Shown one piece after another: positions 17,285 through 25,244 of a stretch of DNA of 64,000 nt. The notes beneath the pieces were generated by a model, which made no database searches, was not told the DNA's origin, and worked only from the letters and a program-made list of their open reading frames with translations. Positions within the stretch are counted from its first letter, which is position 1. Every line of letters starts with the position of its first letter. Source of the stretch: Ramlibacter ginsenosidimutans (lineage in GTDB: Bacteria; Pseudomonadota; Gammaproteobacteria; Burkholderiales; Burkholderiaceae_C); the NCBI RefSeq assembly GCF_042678185.1, contig NZ_JBHUDQ010000029.1. One strand, given 5' to 3'. The translations under genes were made by a program, and so were the position numbers.

Positions 17285-17671
17285 GTGACCCCCATCCGTG
17301 TCTTCCTCGTCGAGGATCTCGCGTCGATGCGAGACCTGCTCAACGAGCTGTTCGCATCGTCGAAGAAGTTCCGCCTCGAAGGCATTGCCACGACGGAAGC
17401 GGAAGCCAAGCTCTGGCTCGACGACAACCCGCACGGCTGGGACCTCGCGATCGTGGACCTGATCCTGGCGCAGGGCAGCGGCTTCAGCGTGATCGAGCGG
17501 GCGCGGCAAGTGGCGGCGCATGCGCCCATCGTGGTGTTCAGCGGCTATGCGAGTGCGGGCGTGGCGCAGCGCTGCAAGAGCCTCGGAGCGACGGCGGTCA
17601 TCGACAAGGCCGAAGGCGACGCCTTGCTCAAGTGGCTCGACGCGTACTTGCCGGACAGTCCGGCGGCGTGA
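17285..17671 (+). CDS. Single-domain response regulator, copy 1
   Basis: A 128-residue receiver domain with a GTG start and no output domain. Acidic pocket Glu10/Asp11, phospho-acceptor Asp58 (AIVDLIL) and the conserved Lys in AVIDKAEGD are present. No kinase gene adjoins it. It resembles the receiver at 35314-35700 in size and in the shared VVFSGYASAGVAQRCKSLGA / VVFSDFVTPAVAERCVALGA region, so the two are paralogues. A role in phosphorelay or regulation by protein contact is inferred from its single-domain architecture. Confidence 0.9.
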   Translation: MTPIRVFLVEDLASMRDLLNELFASSKKFRLEGIATTEAEAKLWLDDNPHGWDLAIVDLILAQGSGFSVIERARQVAAHAPIVVFSGYASAGVAQRCKSLGATAVIDKAEGDALLKWLDAYLPDSPAA

Positions 17672-17883
17672 GAATGGCGACTGCGCACGGCGGCCGTTCT
17701 GCGATCCGCAATCGCCCCGAATAGCACTTCCCGGTTAAGCAAACAACGTCATCCCGGCGCAGGGACTCGGCGTTAAGCTTGAGTTGTCGCAGCAGCGACA
17801 CTGGGCCACGCCAATGTCGTGGCGGGTCGGATCGGCGGCTTGGATATTGGGCGGGCCATGCACCCGCGTACCAGGAGTTGGGG

Positions 17884-18294
17884 GTGAGCAAGAGATTGAT
17901 CGACCGGTGCATCCAGGCGAGCGAGCTGTGCGCGCTGGCCTGCGAGGCCGCGCTCGCGACGGACAACGCGTACACCAGTCCGGGCACCGACCCGTACAGC
18001 AGGCCGCACCTCGCGATGGTCTCGTGCGCGTCCGTTTGCGGACTCGTGTCGCGCGCCTTGCGCGAGGGCGACGCCGACCTGGAACTCCTGCGCTGGTGCG
18101 CCGAGATGTGCATGGCGTGCGCGACGCCGCAGATGCCGCCGGGCGTGAACAGCGCGGCGTGGAGCCTGGTCGTGCGGGTCTGCCGCCGCTGTGCCATGGA
18201 ATGCAATGCGCTCATCGATGCGGTCACGAGCTCGGCCCGCACGGCCATCGACGCCACGCGCGATTCCGGCTTCCAGGTGCTGGCCGACGAATAA
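17884..18294 (+). CDS. Cysteine-rich four-helix protein, DUF326/copper-storage-like
   Basis: A 136-residue protein started at GTG because AGGAG lies six bases upstream. It has 11 cysteines spaced along helices: Cys9, 16, 20, 48, 52, 72, 76, 79, 100, 103 and 107. That CxxxC/CxxC pattern is the hallmark of DUF326 and bacterial copper-storage (Csp) four-helix bundles, in which cysteines line the bundle core and hold Cu(I). There is no signal peptide, so it would be cytosolic. CopC and CopD are encoded 0.4-2 kb away, which fits a copper role. Copper binding is inferred. Confidence 0.72.
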   Translation: MSKRLIDRCIQASELCALACEAALATDNAYTSPGTDPYSRPHLAMVSCASVCGLVSRALREGDADLELLRWCAEMCMACATPQMPPGVNSAAWSLVVRVCRRCAMECNALIDAVTSSARTAIDATRDSGFQVLADE

Positions 18295-18319
18295 ACCGGC
18301 GTCGGCCGCGCGGGCTGTC

Positions 18320-18335
18320 GCATTTGGCGCAATGC
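18320..18335. promoter_or_regulatory. Palindrome GCATT-TGGCGC-AATGC
   Basis: Perfect 5-base arms, 94 bases upstream of the 64-residue protein. It shares the ATTTGG core with the sites at 8190, 44806 and 47913. Function is unknown. Confidence 0.3.
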
Positions 18336-18428
18336 ACACGTCGGTGTTTGCATGCGCGCCACACTTCACTGGCGAGGGCACGCGCACGCCGGTATAACAG
18401 TGGCGAGAGCATTGCAGTGGAGGATGCC

Positions 18429-18623
18429 ATGGCACAAGCAACCGACTCGGAACAGTTCCCGGAAGAGAACGCAGCGAACTACGTCAACGGCCGCTTCGAC
18501 CCGAAGGGCGCCGAGGCGCTGCGCGAAAGCTTTCGCCGGCAGGCCGAGGTGCAGGCCAAGCTGAGTGCGGAAAGCCGCACGCAGGCGCAGCGGCATCGGC
18601 CGCAGCCCGGTAACGCACGGTAA
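18429..18623 (+). CDS. Small hydrophilic protein, 64 residues
   Basis: A short charged protein (MAQATDSEQFPEENAANYVN...) with a middle helix rich in Glu, Arg and Ala, preceded by GGAGG at 18419-18423. It has no signal or membrane segment and no recognised domain. The clean start and composition support a real gene; the function is unknown. Confidence 0.6.
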   Translation: MAQATDSEQFPEENAANYVNGRFDPKGAEALRESFRRQAEVQAKLSAESRTQAQRHRPQPGNAR

Positions 18624-18692
18624 GAGGCTGCGGCCACCCGCCTCGCGCAGGCGAGGCGATGCGAGCTTCCGGCCGCGGAGCCTCCGTGCACG

Positions 18693-19667
18693 TCACTCGG
18701 GCATGCGAGCGCCCATGTGGTCCTGCATGGCACCGGGCCCGTCGTCCCGGTGCGCCGGCGGTTCGCTGCCTGCGAGCACGCCGACGATGCCGAAGATGGC
18801 CGCGCCCAGCACCAGCTCCGCTGCCACGGTCCGCCAGAGCCGCCGCGCGGCGACGAGCCTGTGCGCAGGATCGGAGGCGAGCAGCGGGGTCAGGCGCAGC
18901 CGGTTGTTCGCGGCCAGTGCGAGCAGGACTGCGAACAGGACGATCTTTGCCAGGATGAGCCGTCCGTAGCCGGTGTCCACCAGCGCCTGCAGGCTGCCCA
19001 CCATCATGCGGCCGTTGAGGAAGCCGCTGACCGCGAGGACGGCCACGGCCAGCACGCCCATGCCGGTGAATCCGCGTGCCGCCGCCAGCGCCAGCGCATC
19101 CCATGGCGCTGCGCCCGCGCGCGCGCGGGCCAGGACGAACAACAGCGGGGGCAGGCAGCCGATCCAGACGGCGGCGGCGGCCAGGTGCAGTGCGTCGGCC
19201 ACGACGTGCGAGGCCGGTGCGGCCGTGGCGTGTCCCGCGAACACCTGCGAAACGAGCAACGCCGCAGCGAGCGCGAGACCGATGGCATCGCGGCCGCTCG
19301 CGCGCGCAGCGCGGGGCCGCGTCCAGGCCAGCCAGCCTGCGAGCAGCAGCAGGAGCGCGCAGCGAACGAGCCAGACGTGGCCGAAGCGTGTCTGCGCCAG
19401 CACGAGTTCGAGCACGCCGGGCCGCAGCGCTTGCGCCATGCCGAGTCCGCTCATGGCCATGGCCACGGGCGCCAGCCAGGCCAGCCAGGTCGCGAGTGCG
19501 ACCCAGGTCGCGTAAAGGCGCAGGCGCGCGAGCCAGTCCGACAGCGCCGCGTGCTGCGGCTGCGGAACCCGGCGCAGCGGCAGGACCAGCAAGGGGAAGG
19601 CCAATCCGCCGATGAGGACGGCTACGGCGCCGAGGTGCAGCGCGCGGACGAGCGCGATCAGGTCCAA
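18693..19667 (-). CDS. copD: CopD family copper-resistance inner membrane protein
   Basis: A 324-residue polytopic protein with about eight membrane helices. It has the CopD-type features GHATAAPASHVVADALHLAAAAVWIG and the LILAKIVLFAVLLALAANNRLRL stretch, and a Met/His-containing tail (MQDHMGARMPE). CopD is thought to move copper across the inner membrane together with periplasmic CopC. It follows the copC gene by 30 bases in the same direction, so the two form an operon. Confidence 0.9.
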   Translation of the reverse strand: MDLIALVRALHLGAVAVLIGGLAFPLLVLPLRRVPQPQHAALSDWLARLRLYATWVALATWLAWLAPVAMAMSGLGMAQALRPGVLELVLAQTRFGHVWLVRCALLLLLAGWLAWTRPRAARASGRDAIGLALAAALLVSQVFAGHATAAPASHVVADALHLAAAAVWIGCLPPLLFVLARARAGAAPWDALALAAARGFTGMGVLAVAVLAVSGFLNGRMMVGSLQALVDTGYGRLILAKIVLFAVLLALAANNRLRLTPLLASDPAHRLVAARRLWRTVAAELVLGAAIFGIVGVLAGSEPPAHRDDGPGAMQDHMGARMPE

Positions 19668-19697
19668 GCCGTGCCCCTGTTCACTGCGGCGCCGGGC

Positions 19698-20051
19698 TCA
19701 GGGGCCGACGCGAAACACGAAGTCGCCCTGCGTGACGTGCGTGTCGATCGAGACCGCGCGCCAGTGCACGGTGTACACGCCCGGCGCGAGGGGCGGCAGC
19801 GAGACGCGCAGCAGCGCCTTGTTGTGCGCATCCAGGTGCGCGTCGGCGCGGTCCACGCGCCGGCCGCTGGCGTCGAGCACCGTGAGCGTGCTGAACGCGA
19901 TCTCGAGCGGCTCGTTGAACCACAGCTTCACCTCCGCGGGCGCGGCTTGCACCTGCGAGCCGACGCGCGGCTCGGCGCGCTCCAGGAAGCCATGCGCATG
20001 GGCAGCGACGGCCAGCAGCGCCATGCACGCGCCCGCGATGCAGCGTCGCAT
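19698..20051 (-). CDS. copC: CopC periplasmic copper-binding protein
   Basis: A 117-residue protein. The signal peptide is cleaved after AHA, leaving His20 as the mature N-terminal residue (HGFLERAEP). With Asp103 and His105 (SIDTH) this rebuilds the Cu(II) site of CopC (His1, Asp, His). The fold is a small cupredoxin-like beta barrel with KLWFNEPLE and VYTVHWRAVS, both characteristic. No Met-rich Cu(I) loop is evident, so it is the Cu(II)-only type. It lies 5 bases after the upstream outer-membrane-like gene and 30 before copD. Confidence 0.92.
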   Translation of the reverse strand: MRRCIAGACMALLAVAAHAHGFLERAEPRVGSQVQAAPAEVKLWFNEPLEIAFSTLTVLDASGRRVDRADAHLDAHNKALLRVSLPPLAPGVYTVHWRAVSIDTHVTQGDFVFRVGP

Positions 20052-20056
20052 CGTGT

Positions 20057-21100
20057 TCACCTGGCCCCTCCCGCCATCGGATGGCCGAAGGTGCCCGGGA
20101 ACAGGTCGTCGAGGAAGAAATGCAGTTGCGCGAGCACGCCGACCCCATGACCGCTGCGGCTGTTCATCGGGATGACGGCCTCCAGTCCCAGTTGCACCTG
20201 CCGGCCGGCCCACAGCACGCCGGGGTTGATGGTGCCCGTCGTGCGGCGATCGTCGACGCGGTCGAGCGGCCTGGACATCGTGAACTCCACGATAGGAACC
20301 ATGCGGTCGAAGGGCGCAGCCAGGCCCACGTCCTTCACCGCCGACTGCAGGTAGGGCACGCTGTATTCCACTGCGAACCCGAACTGCAGGACATGCGGAT
20401 GGTGTTCGACCTCGCTCGTGGCCAGTCCCGTGTCGGGGTCCACGCCGGTCGTCGTGGTGCTGGCGCGCGACGGGATCCCCACGCCCACCGTGCCCGTCAC
20501 CGCGAAGGGCCGCAGCGCGGGCGTCGCGAGGTCGCCGAAGCCCTTGCCGAAGTACACCGTGGGGGTGATGGTGCTGAAACGCTCGGCGCCCACCGAACTG
20601 CTGCCGGTGCCGCCCACGTCCCAGTCGGCGCCGATCGACAGGATCGTTTCGTGCGGCGCGTTGGTGTACAGCTGGTACTTGGCGCCGATCGAGACGTTGT
20701 CCCAGCCGGAGGCCGTCGGCTGCCCGTCCGGCGCGATGCGCAGACGGCTGGCGCCGAACGCGAGCCCGAAGTCCGGCGTGATGCGCCGGGCGAAATCGAT
20801 CGCGGCGGACGTCTGCCGGGTGCCCGGAGTGTCACCTTGCGCACTGCTGCGGGTCGAGGTGATGGTGGGGAAGGACAGTTCGTCCGCCACGAACGGGTCG
20901 TCGGTCGCGAGCGTGGCCGGGAAGAAGCGCTGGCCGACCAAGCCGTGGGCCTGCGCCAGCGCGGGGAGCAGGGCGGCGGTCGTGACCAGCGGAAGCAGCA
21001 TCGGCCGGGCCGAGCGGCAGACCGAGCGCAGCACGGAAGCACGAAGGCCGGTACCGCCGGCGCGGCTGCATGCCTCGAACGGGCGCGAGCTTTCTTTCAT
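20057..21100 (-). CDS. Putative outer-membrane transporter-like protein in the copC-copD operon
   Basis: A protein of about 347 residues from the start MKESSRPFEA. A signal-like hydrophobic stretch (MLLPLVTTAALLPALAQAHG) lies about 33 residues in, so the true start may be later. The mature part is beta-rich with alternating polar and hydrophobic strands, ends in a strand-rich region, and has a HHPH motif near the middle. This resembles outer membrane channel or transporter-like proteins of unassigned function. Its coupling to copC and copD suggests a role in copper traffic. I do not recognise a named family. Confidence 0.7.
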   Translation of the reverse strand: MKESSRPFEACSRAGGTGLRASVLRSVCRSARPMLLPLVTTAALLPALAQAHGLVGQRFFPATLATDDPFVADELSFPTITSTRSSAQGDTPGTRQTSAAIDFARRITPDFGLAFGASRLRIAPDGQPTASGWDNVSIGAKYQLYTNAPHETILSIGADWDVGGTGSSSVGAERFSTITPTVYFGKGFGDLATPALRPFAVTGTVGVGIPSRASTTTTGVDPDTGLATSEVEHHPHVLQFGFAVEYSVPYLQSAVKDVGLAAPFDRMVPIVEFTMSRPLDRVDDRRTTGTINPGVLWAGRQVQLGLEAVIPMNSRSGHGVGVLAQLHFFLDDLFPGTFGHPMAGGAR

Positions 21101-21193
21101 TGCGGGTGTCTTCTGGTGGGCCGCCATTCTCGCCGGAATGCGGCGGACGGGTCGTTGCGCGTCGGACGCAGCGCCAGCGCCGGCTCGCCCTGC

Positions 21194-22135
21194 TCAGTCC
21201 AGCGTCTGGACCCGCACCTGCGGCAGCAGCCGCTGCACATCGTCCGGCCGGCACAGAGCCGTGCCGCTCGTGAGCAATGCCGCGGCCGACGCGGCGATGC
21301 CCTGCGCGAGGGCAGCGGCGAAGGCCTCACCGCGCGAGATGGCGAGGACCAGCCCGGCCAGGATGCTGTCGCCCGCGCCGATCGTGCTGGCGACGGTCAC
21401 GGGGAGCGCGGGCGCGAACCACGCATGCTGCGCGGTGACGAGCAGTGCGCCGCCGGCACCGAGCGACAGCGCGATCACCTCGGCGCGTCCGGCCTCGACG
21501 ATGCGGCGGCACGCCGCGAGTTGCTGCTCGCGCGTGTCCAGGGCAGCGCCGCTGAATTCGGCGAGCTCGCGCAGGCTGGGCTTGGCGAGGAACACGCCGG
21601 CCTCCAGCGCCCGTGCCAGTGCGGGTCCCGAGCTGTCGACGGCCAGCCGCACGCCGCCCCGCGCGAGCCGCGTCGCCAGCCGCGCGTAGAAGTCCTCCGG
21701 CACGCCGGGCGGCAGGCTGCCGCTCGCGACGGCGAGGCCGCACTGCACCGGCACGGTCGCAGCCGCATCCAGGCAGGCTTGCCACTCGGCTTGCGCGAGC
21801 GTGGGTCCGGGCAACACGAAGCGCCAGTCGAGACCGGTGGCCGTCTCGTGCACGGCGAAGCTCTCGCGCGTCTCGCCTGCGATGGCGATCGCCTGCGTGG
21901 AGACCCCTTCGGCCTGCAGCAGCGACTGCAGCTGCGCGCCCGTGACGCCACCGGCCGGATGCAATGCCAGCACGTCCGCGCCATGGCGCGCCAGCACGCG
22001 AGCGACGTTGATGCCGCCGCCGCCCGGGTGCACGACCGGGGAGGCGCAGCGCAGCTTGTGCGTGGGCTGGACCCGCTCCACCGTGGTGAAGAGGTCCAGC
22101 GCCGGATTCATCGTGACGGTGAGGATGCCGGTCAT
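21194..22135 (-). CDS. PfkB family sugar kinase (1-phosphofructokinase/6-phosphofructokinase II type)
   Basis: A 313-residue ribokinase-fold enzyme. It opens ILTVTMNPALDLFTTVERV, carries the glycine-rich VVHPGGGGINVARVL substrate motif and the PfkB C-terminal signature TIGAGDSILAG with catalytic Asp. The NPALD start and GGGGINVA are shared by E. coli PfkB and FruK. The phosphoryl acceptor (fructose 6-phosphate or fructose 1-phosphate) is not decided by motifs. There are no pts genes adjoining, so PfkB-type or tagatose-type use is as likely as FruK. Confidence 0.9.
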   Translation of the reverse strand: MTGILTVTMNPALDLFTTVERVQPTHKLRCASPVVHPGGGGINVARVLARHGADVLALHPAGGVTGAQLQSLLQAEGVSTQAIAIAGETRESFAVHETATGLDWRFVLPGPTLAQAEWQACLDAAATVPVQCGLAVASGSLPPGVPEDFYARLATRLARGGVRLAVDSSGPALARALEAGVFLAKPSLRELAEFSGAALDTREQQLAACRRIVEAGRAEVIALSLGAGGALLVTAQHAWFAPALPVTVASTIGAGDSILAGLVLAISRGEAFAAALAQGIAASAAALLTSGTALCRPDDVQRLLPQVRVQTLD

Positions 22136-22164
22136 GGGAGGGCAGTCCGCTCCCTGGCTAGGAC

Positions 22165-22398
22165 CTACTCACGCTCGATGTGCGGCGGCGACTGGCCTTC
22201 GGCCGGCTCGCCCGTGTCGGGGTCCAGCCACTCGTTGATGCCGATCTCTTCTTCGGCTTCGCGCAGCGTCTCCGCAGGGTCCAGGCTTTCGGCGTCGGCA
22301 AGCTCGCCCGCGTCGACTTCCGGCGCGGCGGGGTGGCGCGGTGGGACGGGTGACTTCTTCGGCTGGCGCCGGGCTGGCTGCTTGCGCTTGTCTGTCAT
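22165..22398 (-). CDS. Small acidic hypothetical protein, 77 residues
   Basis: A basic N-terminus (MTDKRKQPARRQPKK) is followed by an acidic stretch (AETLREAEEEIGINEWLDPD). Low complexity and predicted disorder. It lies 29 bases upstream of the PfkB gene in the same direction. No family is recognised, but codon usage and spacing support expression. Confidence 0.6.
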   Translation of the reverse strand: MTDKRKQPARRQPKKSPVPPRHPAAPEVDAGELADAESLDPAETLREAEEEIGINEWLDPDTGEPAEGQSPPHIERE

Positions 22399-22536
22399 GG
22401 TGCCTCACGATCGAGCACAGCATGCGCGTGCCGCTTGAGCCGCGTCAAGGGCGGTGCAGGCAAAGGGCGACTGGCGGTACACCTGCCGCCGCTGCGGGGG
22501 ATGCGCTCGACCGGCCGGACACCTGGCGCCCGCAGC

Positions 22537-23493
22537 TCAGGGCTGCTGCGGATAAGCGCGCGCGAACGCCGCCAGGAAGGCATCGAGCCGGTCCGCGGGC
22601 AGGTGGTCGATGCCGGCGGCGGCCGCCCGGCCGCTGCCGCCGAACAAGCGGCACAGCGTGTCGGCGTCGCGCGGCTGCGTGCGCGGCGCGCGTACGCTCA
22701 CCATCCAGCCGCCGGCCTGCGCAGCGCGCAGCACAGCATGCGCCCGCTCCGGCTCGCGCTGGCTCAGCACGTTGGCAAAAGACCCGGAGACGCGGCGGGC
22801 CCACGCCGCGTCGGGCAACTTCCAGGCACCGGGTTGCGGCAGGCGGATGGCGTGCGCATCGGCGCAGGCGAGGTCCTCGCCGCAGCGCGCAACGAGAGCG
22901 GCCGCCACCGGCTCGCGCGCCAGGAACTCCAGCGGCTCGGCGTAGGGCTGCAGGCGTACGAACAGCTCAGCGGGCGGCAGCAGCACGTCGTGCAGGTCGT
23001 CCCCGTAGGCGTTGTAGTTGATGGCCTCGCCGAGCCGGCGCAATGCCTGCACGTCCTCCGCCGCCAGCCCCAGCGTCTGCGCCAGCGTGCCGGCCGGCTC
23101 GGGCAGGTTGTCGCCGAAAGCGCCGACGATGGCCCAGGCGCGTTGCCGGCCGGCCAGCTGGCGATCGACGATCAGGCTGGTGCAGGTTCCGGACTCCGTG
23201 GCGATGGTCGCATGCAGCCGCGGATGCGAGGGCAGCTCGCCCGCATGGTGGTGGTCGAAATATTCCACGTCCACCTCGCGAGCCAGCAGCGCCAGCAGCG
23301 CGGCGCGGTTGCGATCGAGGGAGACGTCCAGAACCGTCACGGTGTCGCCGGCCTGCGCCGGCACGCGCGCGAGCAGCCCGATGTCGCGCTTGACGCCGGT
23401 GACCAGCGTGGCCGTGCGGGGCTGCACGAGCCGCAGCTGCTGCAGCGCGCAGATCCCGTCGGCATCGCCGTTGAACACGTCGAAGTGGGCCAC
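22537..23493 (-). CDS. DHH superfamily phosphoesterase-like protein
   Basis: A 318-residue protein when started at GTG, where the conserved N-terminus HFDVFNGDADGICALQQL begins. The motifs are FNGDADG (residues 7-13), DVSLD and the name-giving DHHH (Asp80, His81, His82), followed by CTSLIVD. These coordinate two Mn ions in RecJ/NrnA/PpX-type enzymes. The C-terminal DHHA1-like part has GGSGRAAAAGI. Cyclic dinucleotide, nanoRNA or pyrophosphate hydrolysis are all possible. A longer upstream extension has no coding support. It is divergent from the flavodoxin gene. Confidence 0.82.
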   Translation of the reverse strand: MAHFDVFNGDADGICALQQLRLVQPRTATLVTGVKRDIGLLARVPAQAGDTVTVLDVSLDRNRAALLALLAREVDVEYFDHHHAGELPSHPRLHATIATESGTCTSLIVDRQLAGRQRAWAIVGAFGDNLPEPAGTLAQTLGLAAEDVQALRRLGEAINYNAYGDDLHDVLLPPAELFVRLQPYAEPLEFLAREPVAAALVARCGEDLACADAHAIRLPQPGAWKLPDAAWARRVSGSFANVLSQREPERAHAVLRAAQAGGWMVSVRAPRTQPRDADTLCRLFGGSGRAAAAGIDHLPADRLDAFLAAFARAYPQQP

Positions 23494-23585
23494 GCCCGCA
23501 TTCTCGCGTGCCGTCCCTTGATCTGCATCATCTCGCCGTTCCGGCTGCTGCCTACGCTGCGGAAAAGCCAGCAAGGAGCCCTCTC

Positions 23586-24098
23586 ATGGACAGCATGCTC
23601 GTCGTCTGCTACTCGTACACCGGCACGGCGCGCCGCGTCGCGCAGTTGCTCGCCTCGCATCGCGGCTGGCCGCTGGGCGAGGTGATCGACCCGCAGCCGC
23701 GCGGCCTCCTGCGCTGCGTGCTCGATTCGGTGCTGCGGCGCCATCCGCCCGTCACCTACCGCGGCCCCGATCCGGGCGACTTCCGCTGTGTGGTGCTGGT
23801 CGCGCCGGTCTGGATCGGCCGGCTGCCCGGGCCCATGCGCAGCTTCCTGGTGCAGCACCGGCAGCACCTGCATCGCGTCGCGGTGATCGTGGCGCAGCAC
23901 GCAAGCGGGGCGGACAAGGTGTTTGCCGAGGTCACGCGCATCCTGGGCCATGCGCCGATTGCCAAGGCCGCGTTCCTGCAACGGGAGATCGAGGACGGAT
24001 CGGCGACCGGCGCGTTGCTCGCGTTCGGCAACGCGCTGCAGCCGCCCTCGGCGGTGCGGCCGCTGCAAGGCGTGCCGCGCACCGCGTCGGCGGCCTGA
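23586..24098 (+). CDS. Flavodoxin-like protein
   Basis: A 170-residue protein with the FMN phosphate-binding loop SYTGTARRVAQLL at about residues 10-22 and the second flavin loop VAPVWIGRLPGPMRSFL near 76-92. This matches the flavodoxin/NADPH-dependent FMN reductase fold, as in flavodoxin family proteins of Burkholderiales. It is likely cytosolic; the redox partner is unknown. Started at the ATG after an AGGAG-type ribosome site (AAGGAG at 23573). The phasin-like gene is convergent, 6 bases away. Confidence 0.85.
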   Translation: MDSMLVVCYSYTGTARRVAQLLASHRGWPLGEVIDPQPRGLLRCVLDSVLRRHPPVTYRGPDPGDFRCVVLVAPVWIGRLPGPMRSFLVQHRQHLHRVAVIVAQHASGADKVFAEVTRILGHAPIAKAAFLQREIEDGSATGALLAFGNALQPPSAVRPLQGVPRTASAA

Positions 24099-24104
24099 AG
24101 CGCT

Positions 24105-24518
24105 TCAGGCGTGCAGCGAGCGCACTGCGGCGAACACGTCTTCCGTGTTCACCAGGTGCTCGCCGCAGGCCATCATTTCTCCCTGCATTTCGGCGGCGGC
24201 GCCGGCCAGGTCCATCCAGCAGCGCAGGCCGCGTTCCCAGGCGAAGCGCAACCCGTCCACCTGGGTCTCCATGAGCTGGATGGGATCGGGCTGGCGCTGC
24301 AGCCGCTCGGCCGCGGGCGACTGGTGCCCCAGCATGTCGTGCAGCGCATCCATCTGCAGCCGGTTCATCTGCTGCATGCCCCGCGACAGCACGCCCGCAG
24401 CCTCGGTGCCGACCGACATCCATTGGCGGCCGAAGTCGAACACCGGACCCAGGGCCACCGAGGGCGCGGGGCTCTCCTGGGCGTTGGGGGCGGCGGGCTT
24501 GGTGCGTGCGCGGGTCAT
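24105..24518 (-). CDS. Phasin-like protein
   Basis: A 137-residue mostly helical protein. The pattern FDFGRQWMSVGTEAAGVLSRGMQQMNRLQ with amphipathic helices and an absence of Cys-rich or catalytic motifs is typical of phasins, which coat polyhydroxyalkanoate granules or act as stress chaperones. Similarity is by composition and periodicity rather than a strong motif, so the assignment is tentative. It is monocistronic, convergent with the flavodoxin gene, and has a family A repeat directly upstream of its start. Confidence 0.55.
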   Translation of the reverse strand: MTRARTKPAAPNAQESPAPSVALGPVFDFGRQWMSVGTEAAGVLSRGMQQMNRLQMDALHDMLGHQSPAAERLQRQPDPIQLMETQVDGLRFAWERGLRCWMDLAGAAAEMQGEMMACGEHLVNTEDVFAAVRSLHA

Positions 24519-24532
24519 GACTGTTCTCCGGA

Positions 24533-24619
24533 GTAGGCTGGCGGTGAGCCGCAGGCGAACCCCGGCTTGCGGTGCTTCACCGGGTCGCTGGGGTTCGCGC
24601 TGCTCACCGCCAGCCTACG
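24533..24619. repeat. Dispersed palindromic repeat, family A, copy 3
   Basis: Both arms intact: GTAGGCTGGCGGTGAGCC...AACCCCGGC and GCTGGGGTTCGCGCTGCTCACCGCCAGCCTACG in reverse. It fills most of the 174-base gap between the phasin-like gene and hsp20. Confidence 0.9.
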
Positions 24620-24692
24620 CGAGGTCCCGTCCCGAGGTTGAAACCGAATGCGTAGGCTGCAGCGCTCGGGCCGCCGCCCGCAAGCCGGCGCC

Positions 24693-25121
24693 TTACTGGA
24701 TGGCGATGCGGCGGCTGTCGGCCGTCGCGGCCTTGGGCAGCTCGAGCGACAGCACGCCGTCGGCGTACTTCGCCTGGACCTTGGACGCATCGACCTCCTG
24801 GCCGAGCGAGAAGCTGCGGGCGATCGTGCCGTAGTAGCGCTCGCTGCGCAGCACCTTGCCACCTTCGCCCTTCTCCTCCTTCTCGCTCCTGGTCTGGGCT
24901 TCGATGCTCACCAGGTTGCCCTCGACGCGGACGTTGATGTCTTCCTTCTTCACGCCGGGGAGGTCGGCCTTGACGCTGTAGGCCTTGTCGCTCTCGCTGA
25001 CGTCGATGCGCATCTTCAGCTGCGGCTGGTCGGTCTCGAACACGGAGGGGGAGAAGAAGCGGCGCAGCGCAGTCTCGAAGCTGTCCCCGAAGCTCGGGTC
25101 CAGCAGGCGAAGGTTGCTCAT
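24693..25121 (-). CDS. Small heat-shock protein, Hsp20/alpha-crystallin family
   Basis: A 142-residue protein with the alpha-crystallin domain from about residue 38 (RIDVSESDKAYSVKADLPGV) to the C-terminal DGVLSLELPK, including the KKEDINVRVEGNLVSIEA and RSERYYGTIARSFSL strands. A C-terminal IXI-like motif (RIAIQ) is present. It prevents aggregation of unfolding proteins as an oligomer. No ROSE-type or CIRCE element is evident in its leader. Confidence 0.95.
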   Translation of the reverse strand: MSNLRLLDPSFGDSFETALRRFFSPSVFETDQPQLKMRIDVSESDKAYSVKADLPGVKKEDINVRVEGNLVSIEAQTRSEKEEKGEGGKVLRSERYYGTIARSFSLGQEVDASKVQAKYADGVLSLELPKAATADSRRIAIQ

Positions 25122-25244
25122 GATGAAGTCCTCACTGGGTGATGGGTGAACGTGGCGATGGAGCCGCCACTGCGTCCAATGTAGGAAGGGGACCTCGCGC
25201 GTGCCTTGACGTGGCGCAAGTGCGATGGCACCACGCGGCTGGCG

